A DNA stretch of 64,000 bases from Bradyrhizobium sp. WSM471 (lineage in GTDB: Bacteria > Pseudomonadota > Alphaproteobacteria > Rhizobiales > Xanthobacteraceae): positions 3,720,001-3,784,000 of the forward strand of contig NZ_CM001442.1 in the NCBI RefSeq assembly GCF_000244915.1, written 5' to 3'. The notes under the pieces were generated by a model that made no database searches, was not told the DNA's origin, and saw only the letters and a program-made list of their open reading frames with translations. The position numbers were made by a program, and so were the translations under genes. Below are positions 1-9,515 of the stretch, piece after piece. The stretch's first letter is position 1. Each line of letters starts with the position of its first letter.

Positions 1-2
1 GC

Positions 3-1343
3 GACTTCCAGACCGCGCGGCAGGATTTCGGCACCGGCACGATCGAGTACAAGGTCAACGAGGCCATCACGCTGAGCAGCAAGGTGCGCGGCGAGCATTC
101 GCTGCTGAACTATATCGGCACGCTGCCGCAGAACCCGAACACGACCGGCTCCAATCCGCTGCTCTGGACCACGACGGCCAGTGCGCAAAGCCGCTACCAG
201 AACGTGGACGTGTGGGCCAACCAGAACGAGGCCACGTTCAAGCTCGACACCGGCGGGATCAAGCACACCGCGGTGTTCGGCGTCGAATATTCGAACGAGA
301 ACATCTCGATCGATCGTTACACCGGCCTCTCATCGGAACTGTTCGGCGGCGGCTCGACCAGCAGCGGGGCGGTCACGGGGGTCAACCTCTACTCGCCGCA
401 GTACACCTACATTCCCTTCAGCAACACGCCGTCGCTGGTCGGAAATCCGACGCGCTATGGCGTCAACACCAGCAGCGTCTACGTCATGGACACCGCGAAC
501 TGGCAGGACACGATCATCGTCAATGGCGGCGTGCGCTACGATGGCTACAGCCAGAGCTCGTCGACCAACGCAGCCTATCTGAAGCAGAACGCCGATCTCG
601 TGAATTACAACGTCGGCCTGGTCTACAAGCCGATGTCGATCGGCAGCCTTTATGCGGCCTATGCGACCTCGGCCAATCCGTTCGGATCGGAGCTTGACGC
701 GACCGGCACCGATTACGGCGGCATTCCCGCCAACACGGCTATCCTGCTCGGGCCGGAGCGCAACAAGGCAGCCGAGCTCGGCACCAAATGGGAGCTGGCG
801 GATCGCCATTTGCTGGTCAGCGCCGCGCTGTTCCAGACCACGAAGGACAATGCGCGCGAAACCGTCAGCGGCCTGCTGACTTCGGGCGCTGCCTACAGGA
901 TCCAAGGCATCGATATGGAGGCCGAGGGCAAGATCACCGATCGCTGGAGCATCTTCGGCGGCTTGGTGTTGATGCAATCGAAGGTCACGCAGAGCGGTGT
1001 TGCCTCAAATCTCGGCCTGCAGCTTGCCAACGTGGCCCATCAGTCGTTCAGCATGCTGACCAAGTACAAGTTCGACGACGGCTGGGAGCTTGGCGGTCAG
1101 GCGGTGTACCGTTCGAAGGTGTATGGCGGCACGTTCGCTGCCAATACGGGCAACGAGCTGCCGAGCTACTGGCGCTTCGACGCGTTCGTCGAGAAGAAGA
1201 TCGACAAGAACTGGACGATGAAGTTCTACGCCCAGAACCTCACCAACAAGCTCTATTACGACACGCTCTATCGCAGCGCGGTGCCGTTCGTCGCGGTCGC
1301 GCCGGGGCGGGCGTTCTACCTCATCACGACGGCGAAGTTCTGA
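3..1343 (+). CDS. TonB-dependent siderophore receptor, C-terminal part (5' end outside window)
   Basis: The reading frame is open from the first bases of the window, so the plug domain and N-terminus are missing; 446 residues of beta-barrel remain. The sequence has alternating aromatic/polar strands, the phrase [16 protein letters not shown] and a final strand ending in F (FYLITTAKF), the usual outer-membrane insertion signature. The barrel resembles catecholate receptors of the Fiu/PiuA type. The next gene, 2 bases downstream, encodes a PiuC-like hydroxylase, then exbB, exbD and tonB follow, which supports a role as the iron-siderophore gate energised by that TonB complex. The ligand cannot be told from this fragment. 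An internal ATG at 84 is not the true start. Confidence 0.9.
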   Translation, partial: DFQTARQDFGTGTIEYKVNEAITLSSKVRGEHSLLNYIGTLPQNPNTTGSNPLLWTTTASAQSRYQNVDVWANQNEATFKLDTGGIKHTAVFGVEYSNENISIDRYTGLSSELFGGGSTSSGAVTGVNLYSPQYTYIPFSNTPSLVGNPTRYGVNTSSVYVMDTANWQDTIIVNGGVRYDGYSQSSSTNAAYLKQNADLVNYNVGLVYKPMSIGSLYAAYATSANPFGSELDATGTDYGGIPANTAILLGPERNKAAELGTKWELADRHLLVSAALFQTTKDNARETVSGLLTSGAAYRIQGIDMEAEGKITDRWSIFGGLVLMQSKVTQSGVASNLGLQLANVAHQSFSMLTKYKFDDGWELGGQAVYRSKVYGGTFAANTGNELPSYWRFDAFVEKKIDKNWTMKFYAQNLTNKLYYDTLYRSAVPFVAVAPGRAFYLITTAKF

Positions 1344-1345
1344 TC

Positions 1346-2035
1346 ATGTTGACCTGCCTGCCTGGCGTTCTGAGCAAGGATGATGTGGCGGATTTCCGCC
1401 GCACCATGGACGCCAGCGAGTGGGAGGACGGGCGCTCCACCGCCGGCTCGCAGTCGGCGATGGTCAAGCGCAACGAGCAATTGGCGCCGGACAGCGAGGT
1501 CGCGCGCAAGCTCGGCAACCGCATCATTTCGGCGCTGACGTCGAATCCCCGCTTTATCGCGGCCGCGATCCCGCTCCGGATTTTCCCGCCGCTGTTCAAC
1601 CGCTATGCGGCCAGCAGCGGCCACCATTTCGGCCTGCACGTCGACAATGCCATGCGCGGCGACCGCCTGACCGGCCTTCGCATCCGCACAGACCTCTCGG
1701 TCACGCTGTTCCTGGCCGAGCCGGAGGAGTACGACGGTGGCGAACTTGTGATCGAGGACAGCTACGGTTCGCACGAAGTCAAGTTGCCAGCCGGGGACTG
1801 CGTGCTCTATCCCTCGACCAGCCTCCATCTCGTGACGCCGGTCACCAGGGGAACGCGGGTTGCGTCTTTCTTCTGGCTTCAGAGCATGATACGGGACGAT
1901 CAAGCCCGGAGCATGATCTTTGACCTCGACACCGCGATACAGGCGCTGGTGGAACGGCTCGGGCGTGACGATCCCGAAACGGTCAAATTGACGGGTATCT
2001 ATCACAACCTCATTCGTTACTGGGCCGAAGTATGA
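1346..2035 (+). CDS. piuC: Fe(II)/2-oxoglutarate-dependent PKHD-type hydroxylase (PiuC/YbiX family)
   Basis: This 229-residue protein has the full length of the PKHD hydroxylase family. The iron-binding triad is visible as H98-x-D100 and H161, and R171 is placed to bind 2-oxoglutarate. PiuC/YbiX proteins are nearly always encoded beside a TonB-dependent siderophore receptor, as here (2-base gap). Their substrate is unknown; they are thought to modify or process the imported siderophore. The stop codon overlaps the exbB start (ATGA), so the two are probably translationally coupled. Family assignment is firm, physiological role is inference. Confidence 0.88.
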   Translation: MLTCLPGVLSKDDVADFRRTMDASEWEDGRSTAGSQSAMVKRNEQLAPDSEVARKLGNRIISALTSNPRFIAAAIPLRIFPPLFNRYAASSGHHFGLHVDNAMRGDRLTGLRIRTDLSVTLFLAEPEEYDGGELVIEDSYGSHEVKLPAGDCVLYPSTSLHLVTPVTRGTRVASFFWLQSMIRDDQARSMIFDLDTAIQALVERLGRDDPETVKLTGIYHNLIRYWAEV

Positions 2036-2952
2036 AGATCATGTCCTTCCAAGCAAGCCTTGCCGCAGCTCTGGTGCTGGCGGCCGCCTGGCTTGCATCC
2101 CCTGTTTGTGCGCAGACACAGGCCGCGCCCGCGGCACCGGTCCAGTCGACGGCTCAGCCGTCCGCGGTCAGCCCGGCCCCGGTTGTTGCTCCGCCTGCGG
2201 CGCCCCAAGCTGCCGTGCCCGCGGCTGCAAAGTCCGATACGGCAGCCGGCATTGCGCCGGCCATGAAGGAACTATCGCCCTGGGTGATGTTCATGTCGGC
2301 GGACATCATCGTGAAGGCGGTGATGATCGGGCTCGCCTTTGCATCGCTGATGACCTGGACGGTGCTGATCGCCAAGTCGATCGAGCTGTCGGTCGCCTCG
2401 ACCAAGCTTCGTTCGGCGCTGAAGAAGATCGCAGAGGCGCGCTCGCTCGCGGAAGCGCAGATGGCGCTCGGCGCCAAGGAGGGCATCCTGCCGTCGTTCC
2501 TGGCAGCGGCGCTGCGCGAGGCGCGGATGTCAGCCGGCCTCTCCAGCGACACCGGCATCAAGGAGCGGGCGGCTTCGAGCTTTTCCGAGATTATGCGCGC
2601 GGAGGCGCGGCGCATCCGCGTCGGTATGGGCGTGCTCGCGACCATCGGCTCGACCTCGCCCTTCGTCGGCCTGTTCGGCACGGTGTGGGGCATCATGAAC
2701 AGCTTCATCGGCATCTCGAAGTCGCAGACCACGAACCTCGCCGTCGTCGCGCCCGGTATCGCCGAGGCGCTGCTCGCCACCGCGATCGGCCTGGTCGCCG
2801 CCATTCCCGCCGTCATCATCTACAACTACTTCTCGCGCGTGACGAAGAGCTACCTCGAACTCGTCAGCCGTGCCTCGGGCGCGGCGGGGCGGTTGCTCTC
2901 GCGCGATCTCGACCGCAGCCACGGCGGCGCGCATTCGCGCGCGGCGGAGTGA
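2032..2952 (+). CDS. exbB: ExbB, TonB-system proton channel subunit
   Basis: This MotA/TolQ/ExbB proton-channel protein forms the inner-membrane motor that drives TonB. It has a cleavable signal peptide (to about residue 27), then an Ala/Pro-rich linker (28-75) typical of alphaproteobacterial ExbB, and three membrane segments at roughly 93-115, 199-223 and 240-266. The conserved stretch around [15 protein letters not shown] is present. It overlaps the preceding hydroxylase by 4 bases and is followed after 3 bases by exbD, so the genes form one transcription unit with the receptor. Confidence 0.95.
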   Translation: MKIMSFQASLAAALVLAAAWLASPVCAQTQAAPAAPVQSTAQPSAVSPAPVVAPPAAPQAAVPAAAKSDTAAGIAPAMKELSPWVMFMSADIIVKAVMIGLAFASLMTWTVLIAKSIELSVASTKLRSALKKIAEARSLAEAQMALGAKEGILPSFLAAALREARMSAGLSSDTGIKERAASSFSEIMRAEARRIRVGMGVLATIGSTSPFVGLFGTVWGIMNSFIGISKSQTTNLAVVAPGIAEALLATAIGLVAAIPAVIIYNYFSRVTKSYLELVSRASGAAGRLLSRDLDRSHGGAHSRAAE

Positions 2953-2955
2953 ACC

Positions 2956-3411
2956 ATGGGCGTTTCGCTCGCAGACAATGATGACGACGACGATTTCGGC
3001 GAAACGCATGAAATCAACGTCACGCCGTTCATCGACGTCATCCTGGTGCTGCTCATCATCTTCATGGTCGCAGCGCCGCTGTCGACCGTCGACCTGCCGA
3101 TCGATCTGCCGACGTCGAGCGCGACGCCGCAGAAGAAGCCGGACAAGCCGACCTATCTCAGCATCAAGCCCGATTTGACGCTTGCCATCGGAGAGAACCC
3201 GGTCAACCGCGCCGAGTTGATCGGCACCCTCGACGGCCTGTCCGACATGAGCAAGGACAAGTATGTCTTCCTGCGCGCCGATCGCTCGGTGCCGTATGGC
3301 GAGTTGATGGGCGTCATGGAGCTGTTGCGCTCAGGCGGCTATTCGCGGGTGAAGCTGGTTGCGCTGGAAGGTGCTCCGGGGGCGCCCGCGGCAGGCGCCG
3401 CTCAGCCTTAG
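2956..3411 (+). CDS. exbD: ExbD, TonB-system accessory subunit
   Basis: A 151-residue ExbD/TolR protein. A short acidic cytoplasmic N-terminus ([10 protein letters not shown]) leads into a single membrane helix containing the essential proton-carrying aspartate (D27 in [11 protein letters not shown]), followed by a periplasmic domain. It partners ExbB and TonB in coupling the proton gradient to outer-membrane transport. The tail is Ala/Pro-rich. It lies between exbB and tonB with gaps of 3 and 9 bases. Confidence 0.95.
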   Translation: MGVSLADNDDDDDFGETHEINVTPFIDVILVLLIIFMVAAPLSTVDLPIDLPTSSATPQKKPDKPTYLSIKPDLTLAIGENPVNRAELIGTLDGLSDMSKDKYVFLRADRSVPYGELMGVMELLRSGGYSRVKLVALEGAPGAPAAGAAQP

Positions 3412-3420
3412 AGGCCCGCG

Positions 3421-4236
3421 ATGTCGGACGAGTCCAGACCAGCCCGGACGCTTTGGATTTTGGCAGCGGTGGCGGCGCTCGCGCTCCATCTGGGCGGTGC
3501 CGCGCTTGCGCTGGCGCACCTGCGGGCCGATGACGGCGACGACGGCCTCGGCGCGGCCGGCGCGGAGTTCGCGGTCGAGATGGCTTCGCCGAAGGCGCCG
3601 GACACCGACCTTCCGCCGGGACCGGATAGCGAAGCGATGCAGGAGCAGCAGGCGCTTCCCGAGCAAAAGGCCGAGACCAAGGAAACCGAGCTTCCAAAGG
3701 ATCAGTCGCAACAGGTCGACGATCCCGATCGGGTCGTCACCGAGAACATCTCGAAGAAGCCGCAGGACGAGGATCCGAAGATTGCGGCGGTCGAAACGCC
3801 CGCTGCGGAGGCTTCGCCGAAGTCCGTTGCGACCGCGCGGCAGACACTCGACGAGGACGCGCGCGAGGCCGAGAAGGCGCTGGCGCCTGTGCTGGGCATC
3901 GGCAAGGACATTCTGAAGCTGACGGCAGACTGGAATCGCAAGATCAGTGCGCACCTCACGGCCCACAAGGTCAATCCGGAGGGCAAGGAGCCCAACAATC
4001 AGAAGGTCAAGGTCTCCTTCGCGATCAACCGACGGGGCAACGTGCTTTCAGTCGACGTTGTCGAGTCGTCCGGGGATGCAGCTTACGATGCAGCCGCGAT
4101 CTCGATTGTCCGCAAGTCCGATCCCATCCCGCAGCCGCCTGCCAGCCTGACCGACGACCGGTTCGAGCGCACCGTCGACATCATCTTCACGCCGCCGGAC
4201 GCAAGGAAAAAGAAGAAGACGGCTCACCGCCAGTAG
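3421..4236 (+). CDS. tonB: TonB family energy transducer
   Basis: A 271-residue TonB protein. One N-terminal membrane anchor lies at about residues 10-30. A long charged, Glu/Lys/Pro-rich periplasmic spacer (about 55-150) follows, then a C-terminal TonB domain (about 165-260) containing KVKVSFAINRRGNVLSVDVVESSG, here split over a typical beta-strand pattern. It completes the receptor-hydroxylase-ExbB-ExbD-TonB operon. Its last 13 bases overlap the 3' end of the convergent gene that follows, so transcription of the two could interfere. Confidence 0.92.
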   Translation: MSDESRPARTLWILAAVAALALHLGGAALALAHLRADDGDDGLGAAGAEFAVEMASPKAPDTDLPPGPDSEAMQEQQALPEQKAETKETELPKDQSQQVDDPDRVVTENISKKPQDEDPKIAAVETPAAEASPKSVATARQTLDEDAREAEKALAPVLGIGKDILKLTADWNRKISAHLTAHKVNPEGKEPNNQKVKVSFAINRRGNVLSVDVVESSGDAAYDAAAISIVRKSDPIPQPPASLTDDRFERTVDIIFTPPDARKKKKTAHRQ

Positions 4237-4664
4237 AGCCTGATCCCGACATAGACCACGACCAGGCAGGCGAAGATCAGCGCCACCGGGAGCGGCCGTT
4301 TCTGGGTTGCGCCAGCGGTCGTGGCCGCAAAGAAACCAGACTTCTTCGGCTTCGGTTCTGGGCGGCGGAAAGCGGTAACATTGTCCGCCGCCGGTTCAGC
4401 CGCGCGGGGGCGGACGTCAGGCGGGGTTCCCGCGCCGCCCATCTCGACATAGTAGGCCTTGTAGATGGCGCCGATGGTGGCCTCGGTAGCCTCACCCTCG
4501 TTCATCTGGGCCTGCAGGTTCTTGTAGCTCACCAGGAACTCCTGCGCCTCCGGAGGCAGCGCGGATGACCCGTTGAGCTTGGCCATCATCTTCCAGGTGG
4601 CGAAATCGGCGCGGGCACGGGTATCGGCGCGTCGCGCGATCAGCATATCGGCAGCTTTGACCAA
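4224..4664 (-). CDS. hypothetical protein with C-terminal membrane anchor
   Basis: I do not recognise a named family. The 146 residues are a soluble, mostly helical N-terminal region, a Pro/Lys-rich linker (PEPKPKKSG), and one C-terminal membrane helix (about 122-142, ALIFACLVVVYVGIRLYW), so it is predicted to be tail-anchored in the inner membrane. The proposed start is TTG with a GAGG six bases upstream; an ATG six codons later (4646) is the alternative. It lies 47 bases after the M50 protease gene on the same strand, and its 3' end runs 13 bases into tonB. Confidence 0.6.
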   Translation of the reverse strand: MVKAADMLIARRADTRARADFATWKMMAKLNGSSALPPEAQEFLVSYKNLQAQMNEGEATEATIGAIYKAYYVEMGGAGTPPDVRPRAAEPAADNVTAFRRPEPKPKKSGFFAATTAGATQKRPLPVALIFACLVVVYVGIRLYWR

Positions 4665-4711
4665 GTCGGCCTCGAGCCCTTCGGCTTGTGTTCGGGTGTG
4701 TCGCCGTTCAA

Positions 4712-5392
4712 CTACGCATTGCCGGTCAGAATGAGAACAGCCTGAATCACATAACCGGTCAACGTTCGCAGTATTGCTGAAATAACATCAAGATTTAGAC
4801 CGAACTGCGAGCCTGCCAGCGGTAGCAGGATCAGCAAGCCGATCAGGATCAGCATCCCGAACGGCTCGAGCCGCGCCAGCGGCAGGGCGAGCGGCGGGGG
4901 CAGCAGCCCGACCGCGACGCGCCCGCCGTCGAGCGGCGGGATCGGCATCATGTTGAACACCGCCAGGGCGGCATTGAGCTGGATTGCATTTTCGATGTTA
5001 TCGAGGATCCACCGGGCCGAGCCGGCCGGAGCCCAAGGCAGGGCGTGGATGGCGAGAGCGGCGATCAGCGCCAACAGGATATTGGTGAGGGGCCCGGCCA
5101 CCGCCACCCAAACCATGTCGAGCCGAGGGTTGGCGAGGTTGCGATAGTTGACCGGCACCGGCTTAGCATAACCGAACAGGAACGGCGAATGCGCAAACAG
5201 CAGCATCGCTGGGAGAACCACGGTGCCGAACGGGTCGATATGCTGGATAGGGTTGAAGCTGACGCGCCCGAGCTGCCAAGCCGTGTTGTCGCCGAGACGA
5301 TGCGCGACGAATGCGTGCGCGGCCTCGTGGAAGGTGATGGCGATCAGGACTGGCAGCACCCAGACCGAGAGGTCATACAAAGAAACGTTCAC
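4712..5392 (-). CDS. site-2 protease family (M50) membrane metalloprotease
   Basis: A 226-residue polytopic protein of the short S2P/M50 type. The zinc motif HEAAH lies at residues 22-26 in the first membrane helix, and the second metal-ligand motif appears as NMMPIPPLDGGR near the C-terminus. Such proteins cut substrates within the membrane; the substrate here is unknown. The start chosen is GTG at 5392, because the protein from there begins with the family-typical first helix. The frame stays open up to 5503 but the added residues are basic/Cys-rich and unlike the family. Confidence 0.85.
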   Translation of the reverse strand: MNVSLYDLSVWVLPVLIAITFHEAAHAFVAHRLGDNTAWQLGRVSFNPIQHIDPFGTVVLPAMLLFAHSPFLFGYAKPVPVNYRNLANPRLDMVWVAVAGPLTNILLALIAALAIHALPWAPAGSARWILDNIENAIQLNAALAVFNMMPIPPLDGGRVAVGLLPPPLALPLARLEPFGMLILIGLLILLPLAGSQFGLNLDVISAILRTLTGYVIQAVLILTGNA

Positions 5393-5553
5393 GGTTCGTC
5401 CGTCCCGGTTTGCCTGCGGTCTTGCAGCCGACCCAGCCAAACCGGTGGTGCAGCAGCGCTTCACCTCACATAGGGTGACCAGCTCCGAAATGCCACGCCG
5501 CAAATGATTGGCGAGACCGGCGGCCTTGACACCGAGCCTTGCCGTCGCATGAG

Positions 5554-5946
5554 CTACGTCGGGATCGTCCCCTCATATCGGATCATGCCGTCCTCGATCG
5601 TCACCCAGTCCATCTTTTCGCTGACCCAGATGTGTTCGGTCGGCGCGAACGCGTTGCGGTCATCAAAAGTCGCGAGCGCGACGCCCGCCAACGTGCCGTT
5701 GCGTCGCCAGGAGAACAGCCGCGTGCCGCAGTGTTTGCAGAACACGCGGTCGATGTTCTCGGACGACGCATAGCGGGCGGTGTCGCCCTCGACGGTCAGT
5801 GCGCGCTGGTCGAACTGTGCCCGGACGAAGTAGGGCGAGCCCATCGCCTTCTGACACATGCGGCAATGGCAGATGCGAACGTTGAGCGGCTCACCTTCCG
5901 CCTTGAACCGCACCGCCCCGCACAGACATCCGCCTTCTCTGATCAT
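5554..5946 (-). CDS. GFA-family zinc protein (glutathione-dependent formaldehyde-activating enzyme/CENP-V fold)
   Basis: A 130-residue single-domain GFA protein. Both zinc-binding clusters are visible: C7-x-C9, then C26-H-C28-x2-C31, and C70-x2-C73. The family is named after a protein linked to the S-hydroxymethylglutathione reaction, but most short members such as this have no proven enzymatic role. It ends 50 bases from the M50 gene region and starts 8 bases before the end of the SDR gene upstream of it, so it could be the last gene of the leftward SDR unit. Confidence 0.85.
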   Translation of the reverse strand: MIREGGCLCGAVRFKAEGEPLNVRICHCRMCQKAMGSPYFVRAQFDQRALTVEGDTARYASSENIDRVFCKHCGTRLFSWRRNGTLAGVALATFDDRNAFAPTEHIWVSEKMDWVTIEDGMIRYEGTIPT

Positions 5947-5953
5947 GACGCCC

Positions 5954-6700
5954 TCAGTAAGTTGCGCGCCCGCCAGAGATGTCGAACACCGCGCCGGTCG
6001 AAAACGCGCAATCCTCGGATGCGAGCCACGCCACCATCGCGGCGAGCTCTTCCACCAGCACGAAGCGGCCTTTTGGAATCTTCGACAGCATGAAGTCGAT
6101 ATGCTGCTGCGTCATCTGGTCGAAGATCGCGGTCTTCGCAGCCGCGGGCGTCACCGCATTGACCAGAATGTCATGTGCCGCCAATTCCTTGCCGAGCGAC
6201 TTCGTCAGCGCGATCAGGCCGGCCTTGGAGGCCGAATAGTGCGAGGCGTTGGGATTGCCTTCCTTGCCGGCGATCGAGGCAATGTTGACGATGCGCCCGT
6301 ATTTCTGCTTGAGCATCGCGGGCACGACCGCCTTGCAGACGATGAACGGGCCGTCCAGGTTGATGCGCAGAACTTTCCGCCATTCCTCGAGATCGGTCTC
6401 CCAGACCGGCTTGTTGACCCCGGCAATGCCGGCATTGTTGACGAGGATGTCAATCTTGCCGAAGGCGGCCAGCGTCGCGTCGCGCGCCTGCTCGACGGCC
6501 GCGGGATCGGTGACGTCGACCTTGAAGACTTTTGTTTCGCCGCCGATTTCCTTTGCCGTCTTCTCGGCCAGCGCGGCATCAAAATCCCAGATCGCGACCT
6601 TGGCGCCGGAGGCGACGAAGCGCTGAACAATGGCGCGGCCAAAGCCCTGCGCGCCGCCGGTGACGATGGCGACACGGCCGTTGAGATCGATCTTGTTCAT
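5954..6700 (-). CDS. SDR-family dehydrogenase, probably sugar or sugar-acid dehydrogenase
   Basis: A classical short-chain dehydrogenase/reductase of 248 residues. The nucleotide-binding motif (TGGAQGFG) is near residue 12, NNAG lies in the middle, and the catalytic YSASK is present. The start is ATG at 6700 (MNKIDLNGRV), which matches the family N-terminus; the frame continues upstream without homologous sequence. It follows the second SDR gene by 16 bases and belongs with the IlvD/Edd dehydratase to a leftward sugar-acid operon. Oxidation of a sugar to its lactone, or of a keto-acid intermediate, is a reasonable guess; the substrate cannot be fixed from sequence. Confidence 0.85.
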   Translation of the reverse strand: MNKIDLNGRVAIVTGGAQGFGRAIVQRFVASGAKVAIWDFDAALAEKTAKEIGGETKVFKVDVTDPAAVEQARDATLAAFGKIDILVNNAGIAGVNKPVWETDLEEWRKVLRINLDGPFIVCKAVVPAMLKQKYGRIVNIASIAGKEGNPNASHYSASKAGLIALTKSLGKELAAHDILVNAVTPAAAKTAIFDQMTQQHIDFMLSKIPKGRFVLVEELAAMVAWLASEDCAFSTGAVFDISGGRATY

Positions 6701-6716
6701 GCTGGATGCCTTGGCG

Positions 6717-7448
6717 TCAGAGCATGTAGCCGCCGTCGACGACGAGGTCGACGCCGGTGGTGAAGGCGCTCTCGTCACTGCCGAGATAGACCGCCATGGA
6801 CGCGATCTCGTCGGCGGTGCCGAGCCGGCCCATCTTCTGGCGGGAGACGAACATCTCCTTGCCCTGCGGCCCTTGCGCCGCGGCGCGGTCGAGCATCGAT
6901 GGCGTCTCGACGGTGCCCGGGCAGATGCTGTTGCAGCGGATGCCTTTGGTGATGAAGTCGAGCGCGACCGCGCGCGTCAGCAGCGATACCGCGGCCTTCG
7001 AGGCGCTGTAGACGTAGCGGTTGGCCGGCGGTCGCAGCGCCGCGCAGGAAGAGATGTTGACGATGCTGCCGCCGCCACCCGCGAGCATGTCCGGCAGGAA
7101 GGCCCTGATGGTCCGGTGCATCGACTTGACATTGAGGTCGAACGAGAAATCGAAGTCCTCTTCCGAGCATTCGAGGATGGTGCCGTGGTGCACGAAGCCG
7201 GCCGCATTGAGCAGGATGTCGACCTTGCCGACGCGCTTGGCGAAGGCGTTGACGTCGGCGGTGTTGCGGACGTCGAGCTTGGCGACCTCGGCGATCCCTT
7301 CCTTGGTCAGGCTCGCGATACCGCTCTCGTTGATGTCGGTGGCGATGACGGTTGCGCCTTCACGCGCGAATGCGATGGCGCATGCGCGTCCGATGCCTGC
7401 CGCTGCAGCCGTGACGACGGCGCGCTTTCCCTTGAGGCGGTCTGCCAT
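6717..7448 (-). CDS. SDR-family dehydrogenase resembling 2-keto-3-deoxy-L-fuconate dehydrogenase
   Basis: A 243-residue SDR with TAAAAGIG cofactor loop, NAAGFVHHGT, catalytic YSASK, and the block IRCNSICPGTVETPS. This set of motifs is shared with the BDH2/DHRS6 clade, to which bacterial 2-keto-3-deoxy-L-fuconate 4-dehydrogenases belong. Paired with an IlvD/Edd aldonate dehydratase and another SDR, that fits a non-phosphorylative branch oxidising a 2-keto-3-deoxy sugar acid. The start is ATG at 7448 (MADRLKGKRA). The exact substrate is inference. Confidence 0.85.
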   Translation of the reverse strand: MADRLKGKRAVVTAAAAGIGRACAIAFAREGATVIATDINESGIASLTKEGIAEVAKLDVRNTADVNAFAKRVGKVDILLNAAGFVHHGTILECSEEDFDFSFDLNVKSMHRTIRAFLPDMLAGGGGSIVNISSCAALRPPANRYVYSASKAAVSLLTRAVALDFITKGIRCNSICPGTVETPSMLDRAAAQGPQGKEMFVSRQKMGRLGTADEIASMAVYLGSDESAFTTGVDLVVDGGYML

Positions 7449-7478
7449 GTTGTTGTTCTCCTCGATTTGCTCAGTGCC

Positions 7479-7552
7479 GTAGCCCGGATGAGCGCGCGAG
7501 CGCGATATCCGGGAGCGGATGTCCCGGGTGTCGCTTCGCTCACCCGGGCTAT
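7479..7552. repeat. intergenic palindromic repeat, family A copy 1
   Basis: It begins GTAGCCCGGATG and ends with the near-complement CACCCGGGCTAT, with internal GAGCG/CGCTTCGCTC pairing. The same ends occur at 22300-22385 and 58537-58625, so it is a dispersed element in this genome. It fills most of the 115-base gap between the dehydratase gene and the SDR gene and would form a long hairpin in mRNA, possibly stabilising or partly terminating the transcript. Confidence 0.75.
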
Positions 7553-7563
7553 TTGTTCCCAAC

Positions 7564-9393
7564 TCAGTGATTATCCCGCGCCACACCAAACGTGCCGGCG
7601 ACGTTCTGGTAGCGCGTGGCGAGCTCCATGCAGGCGCCGGTCGACTGCTGGCCGACGGTGTTGCGATAAAGCTCCTGCCACGGCGTCTGGTTCGGCGGAT
7701 GCTTGAAGCCGCCATTGGCCTTGAGTTCGGCATGGCGCTTCTTCACCTCGTCGTCCGAGATGAGAATGTTGGCGCTACCCTTGTTCAGATCGACGCGCAC
7801 CTTGTCGCCGTTCCTGAGGATCGCGAGCCCGCCATTGGCGGCGGCTTCCGGCGAGGCATTGAGGATCGAAGGCGAGCCCGAGGTGCCGGACTGCCGGCCG
7901 TCGCCGATGCAGGGCAGGGACATGATGCCGCGTTTGATCAGCGCCGCAGGCGGCTGCATGTTCACGACCTCGGCGCCGCCGGGATAGCCGATCGGGCCGG
8001 TGCCGCGGATGAACAGCACGCAACGCTCGTCGATCTCGAGCGAGGGATCGTCGATCCGCTCGTGGTAATCCTCGGGACCCTCGAATACGACGGCGCGGCC
8101 CTCGAAGGCATTGAGATCGGTCGGGTTGCTGAGATAGCGATCGCGGAATTCCTTGGAGATCACGCTGGTCTTCATGATCGCGGAATCGAACAGATTGCCC
8201 TTCAGCACCAGGAAGCCGGCGTCCTTCACCAGCGGCTTGTCGTAAGCCCAGATCACGTCGTTGTCGGGCTTTGGCGCATTGGCGCAGTTCTCGCCGATGC
8301 CACGGCCGTTGACCGTGACCGCGTCCTCATGGATGCGCTTGTGCTTCATCAGTTCGCGCACAACGGCCGGCACGCCGCCGGCACGGTGGAATTCCTCGCC
8401 GAGATAGAAGCCGGCCGGCTGCATGTTGACCAGCAGCGGCACGTCGTGGCCGACCTTCTGCCAATCGTCGATGGAGAGCTCGACGCCGATGTGGCGCGCC
8501 AGCGCGTTGATGTGGATCGGTGCGTTGGTTGAGCCGCCGATCGCCGAATTGATCACGATGCAGTTCTCGAACGCCTTGCGGGTCAGGATGTCCGAAGGCT
8601 TCAGATCCTCCCAGACCATCTCGACGGCGCGCTTGCCCGTCTCATAGGCGATCTGGCCGCGCTCGCGATAGGGAGCGGGGATCGCCGCACAGCCCGGCAG
8701 CGAGAAACCGAGCGCTTCCGCCAGCCCGTTCATGGTCGAGGCGGTGCCCATGGTGTTGCAATGGCCGACCGAGGGCGCCGATGACGCCACGATCTCCATG
8801 AATTCTTCATAGTCGATCTCGCCGGCGGCGAGCCGTTCGCGCGACTTCCAGACGATGGTGCCGGAGCCGGTGCGCTCGCCATTGTGCCAGCCGTTCAGCA
8901 TCGGCCCGCCCGACAGCACGATCGCGGGCAGGTTGACGGTCGCCGCCGCCATCATGCAGGCCGGCGTGGTCTTGTCGCAGCCGGTGGTCAGCACCACGCC
9001 GTCGAGCGGATAGCCGTAGAGGATTTCGACCAGGCCGAGATAAGCGAGGTTGCGGTCGAGCGCCGCGGTCGGGCGCTTGCCGGTCTCCTGGATCGGATGG
9101 GTCGGGAATTCCATCGCAATGCCGCCGGCCTCGCGGATGCCTTCGCGGACGCGATGAGCAAGCTCGATATGGTGGCGGTTACAGGGGGAGAGGTCGTTGC
9201 CGGTCTGTGCGATGCCGATGATCGGCTTGCCGGACTGGAGCTCGGTGCGGGTGAGACCGTAGTTCAAATAGCGCTCCATATAGAGCGCGGTCATGCCCGG
9301 ATTATGCGGATTGTTGAACCATTCCTGCGAGCGGAGATGGCGGCGAGCGCCGTTGCCGGCGGGGGCATGCCCATTGGTTGGCTTTTTTGTCAT
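7564..9393 (-). CDS. IlvD/Edd-family aldonate dehydratase (arabinonate/xylonate-type)
   Basis: A 609-residue dehydratase that converts a sugar acid to its 2-keto-3-deoxy form using an iron-sulfur cluster. Cluster and active-site blocks are visible: [30 protein letters not shown] and [15 protein letters not shown]. The N-terminal segment [13 protein letters not shown] is typical of the pentonate/hexonate branch (L-arabinonate, D-xylonate and L-fuconate dehydratases), not of true IlvD. The start is ATG at 9393 with AGGAG seven bases upstream; an in-frame start five codons earlier lacks a site. It leads the leftward operon with two SDR genes and faces the LacI gene upstream. Confidence 0.9.
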   Translation of the reverse strand: MTKKPTNGHAPAGNGARRHLRSQEWFNNPHNPGMTALYMERYLNYGLTRTELQSGKPIIGIAQTGNDLSPCNRHHIELAHRVREGIREAGGIAMEFPTHPIQETGKRPTAALDRNLAYLGLVEILYGYPLDGVVLTTGCDKTTPACMMAAATVNLPAIVLSGGPMLNGWHNGERTGSGTIVWKSRERLAAGEIDYEEFMEIVASSAPSVGHCNTMGTASTMNGLAEALGFSLPGCAAIPAPYRERGQIAYETGKRAVEMVWEDLKPSDILTRKAFENCIVINSAIGGSTNAPIHINALARHIGVELSIDDWQKVGHDVPLLVNMQPAGFYLGEEFHRAGGVPAVVRELMKHKRIHEDAVTVNGRGIGENCANAPKPDNDVIWAYDKPLVKDAGFLVLKGNLFDSAIMKTSVISKEFRDRYLSNPTDLNAFEGRAVVFEGPEDYHERIDDPSLEIDERCVLFIRGTGPIGYPGGAEVVNMQPPAALIKRGIMSLPCIGDGRQSGTSGSPSILNASPEAAANGGLAILRNGDKVRVDLNKGSANILISDDEVKKRHAELKANGGFKHPPNQTPWQELYRNTVGQQSTGACMELATRYQNVAGTFGVARDNH

Positions 9394-9515
9394 TGGCTTC
9401 TCCTGCAATGCAAACGCACTGACGTCCGTTTTATGGTATCGGCTTGTGCGATGCCCAACGGCGCGAGCGACGATTTGCCTGCCCGCTGGCGGGTCGTTTC
9501 CTCACAAATCCGATA

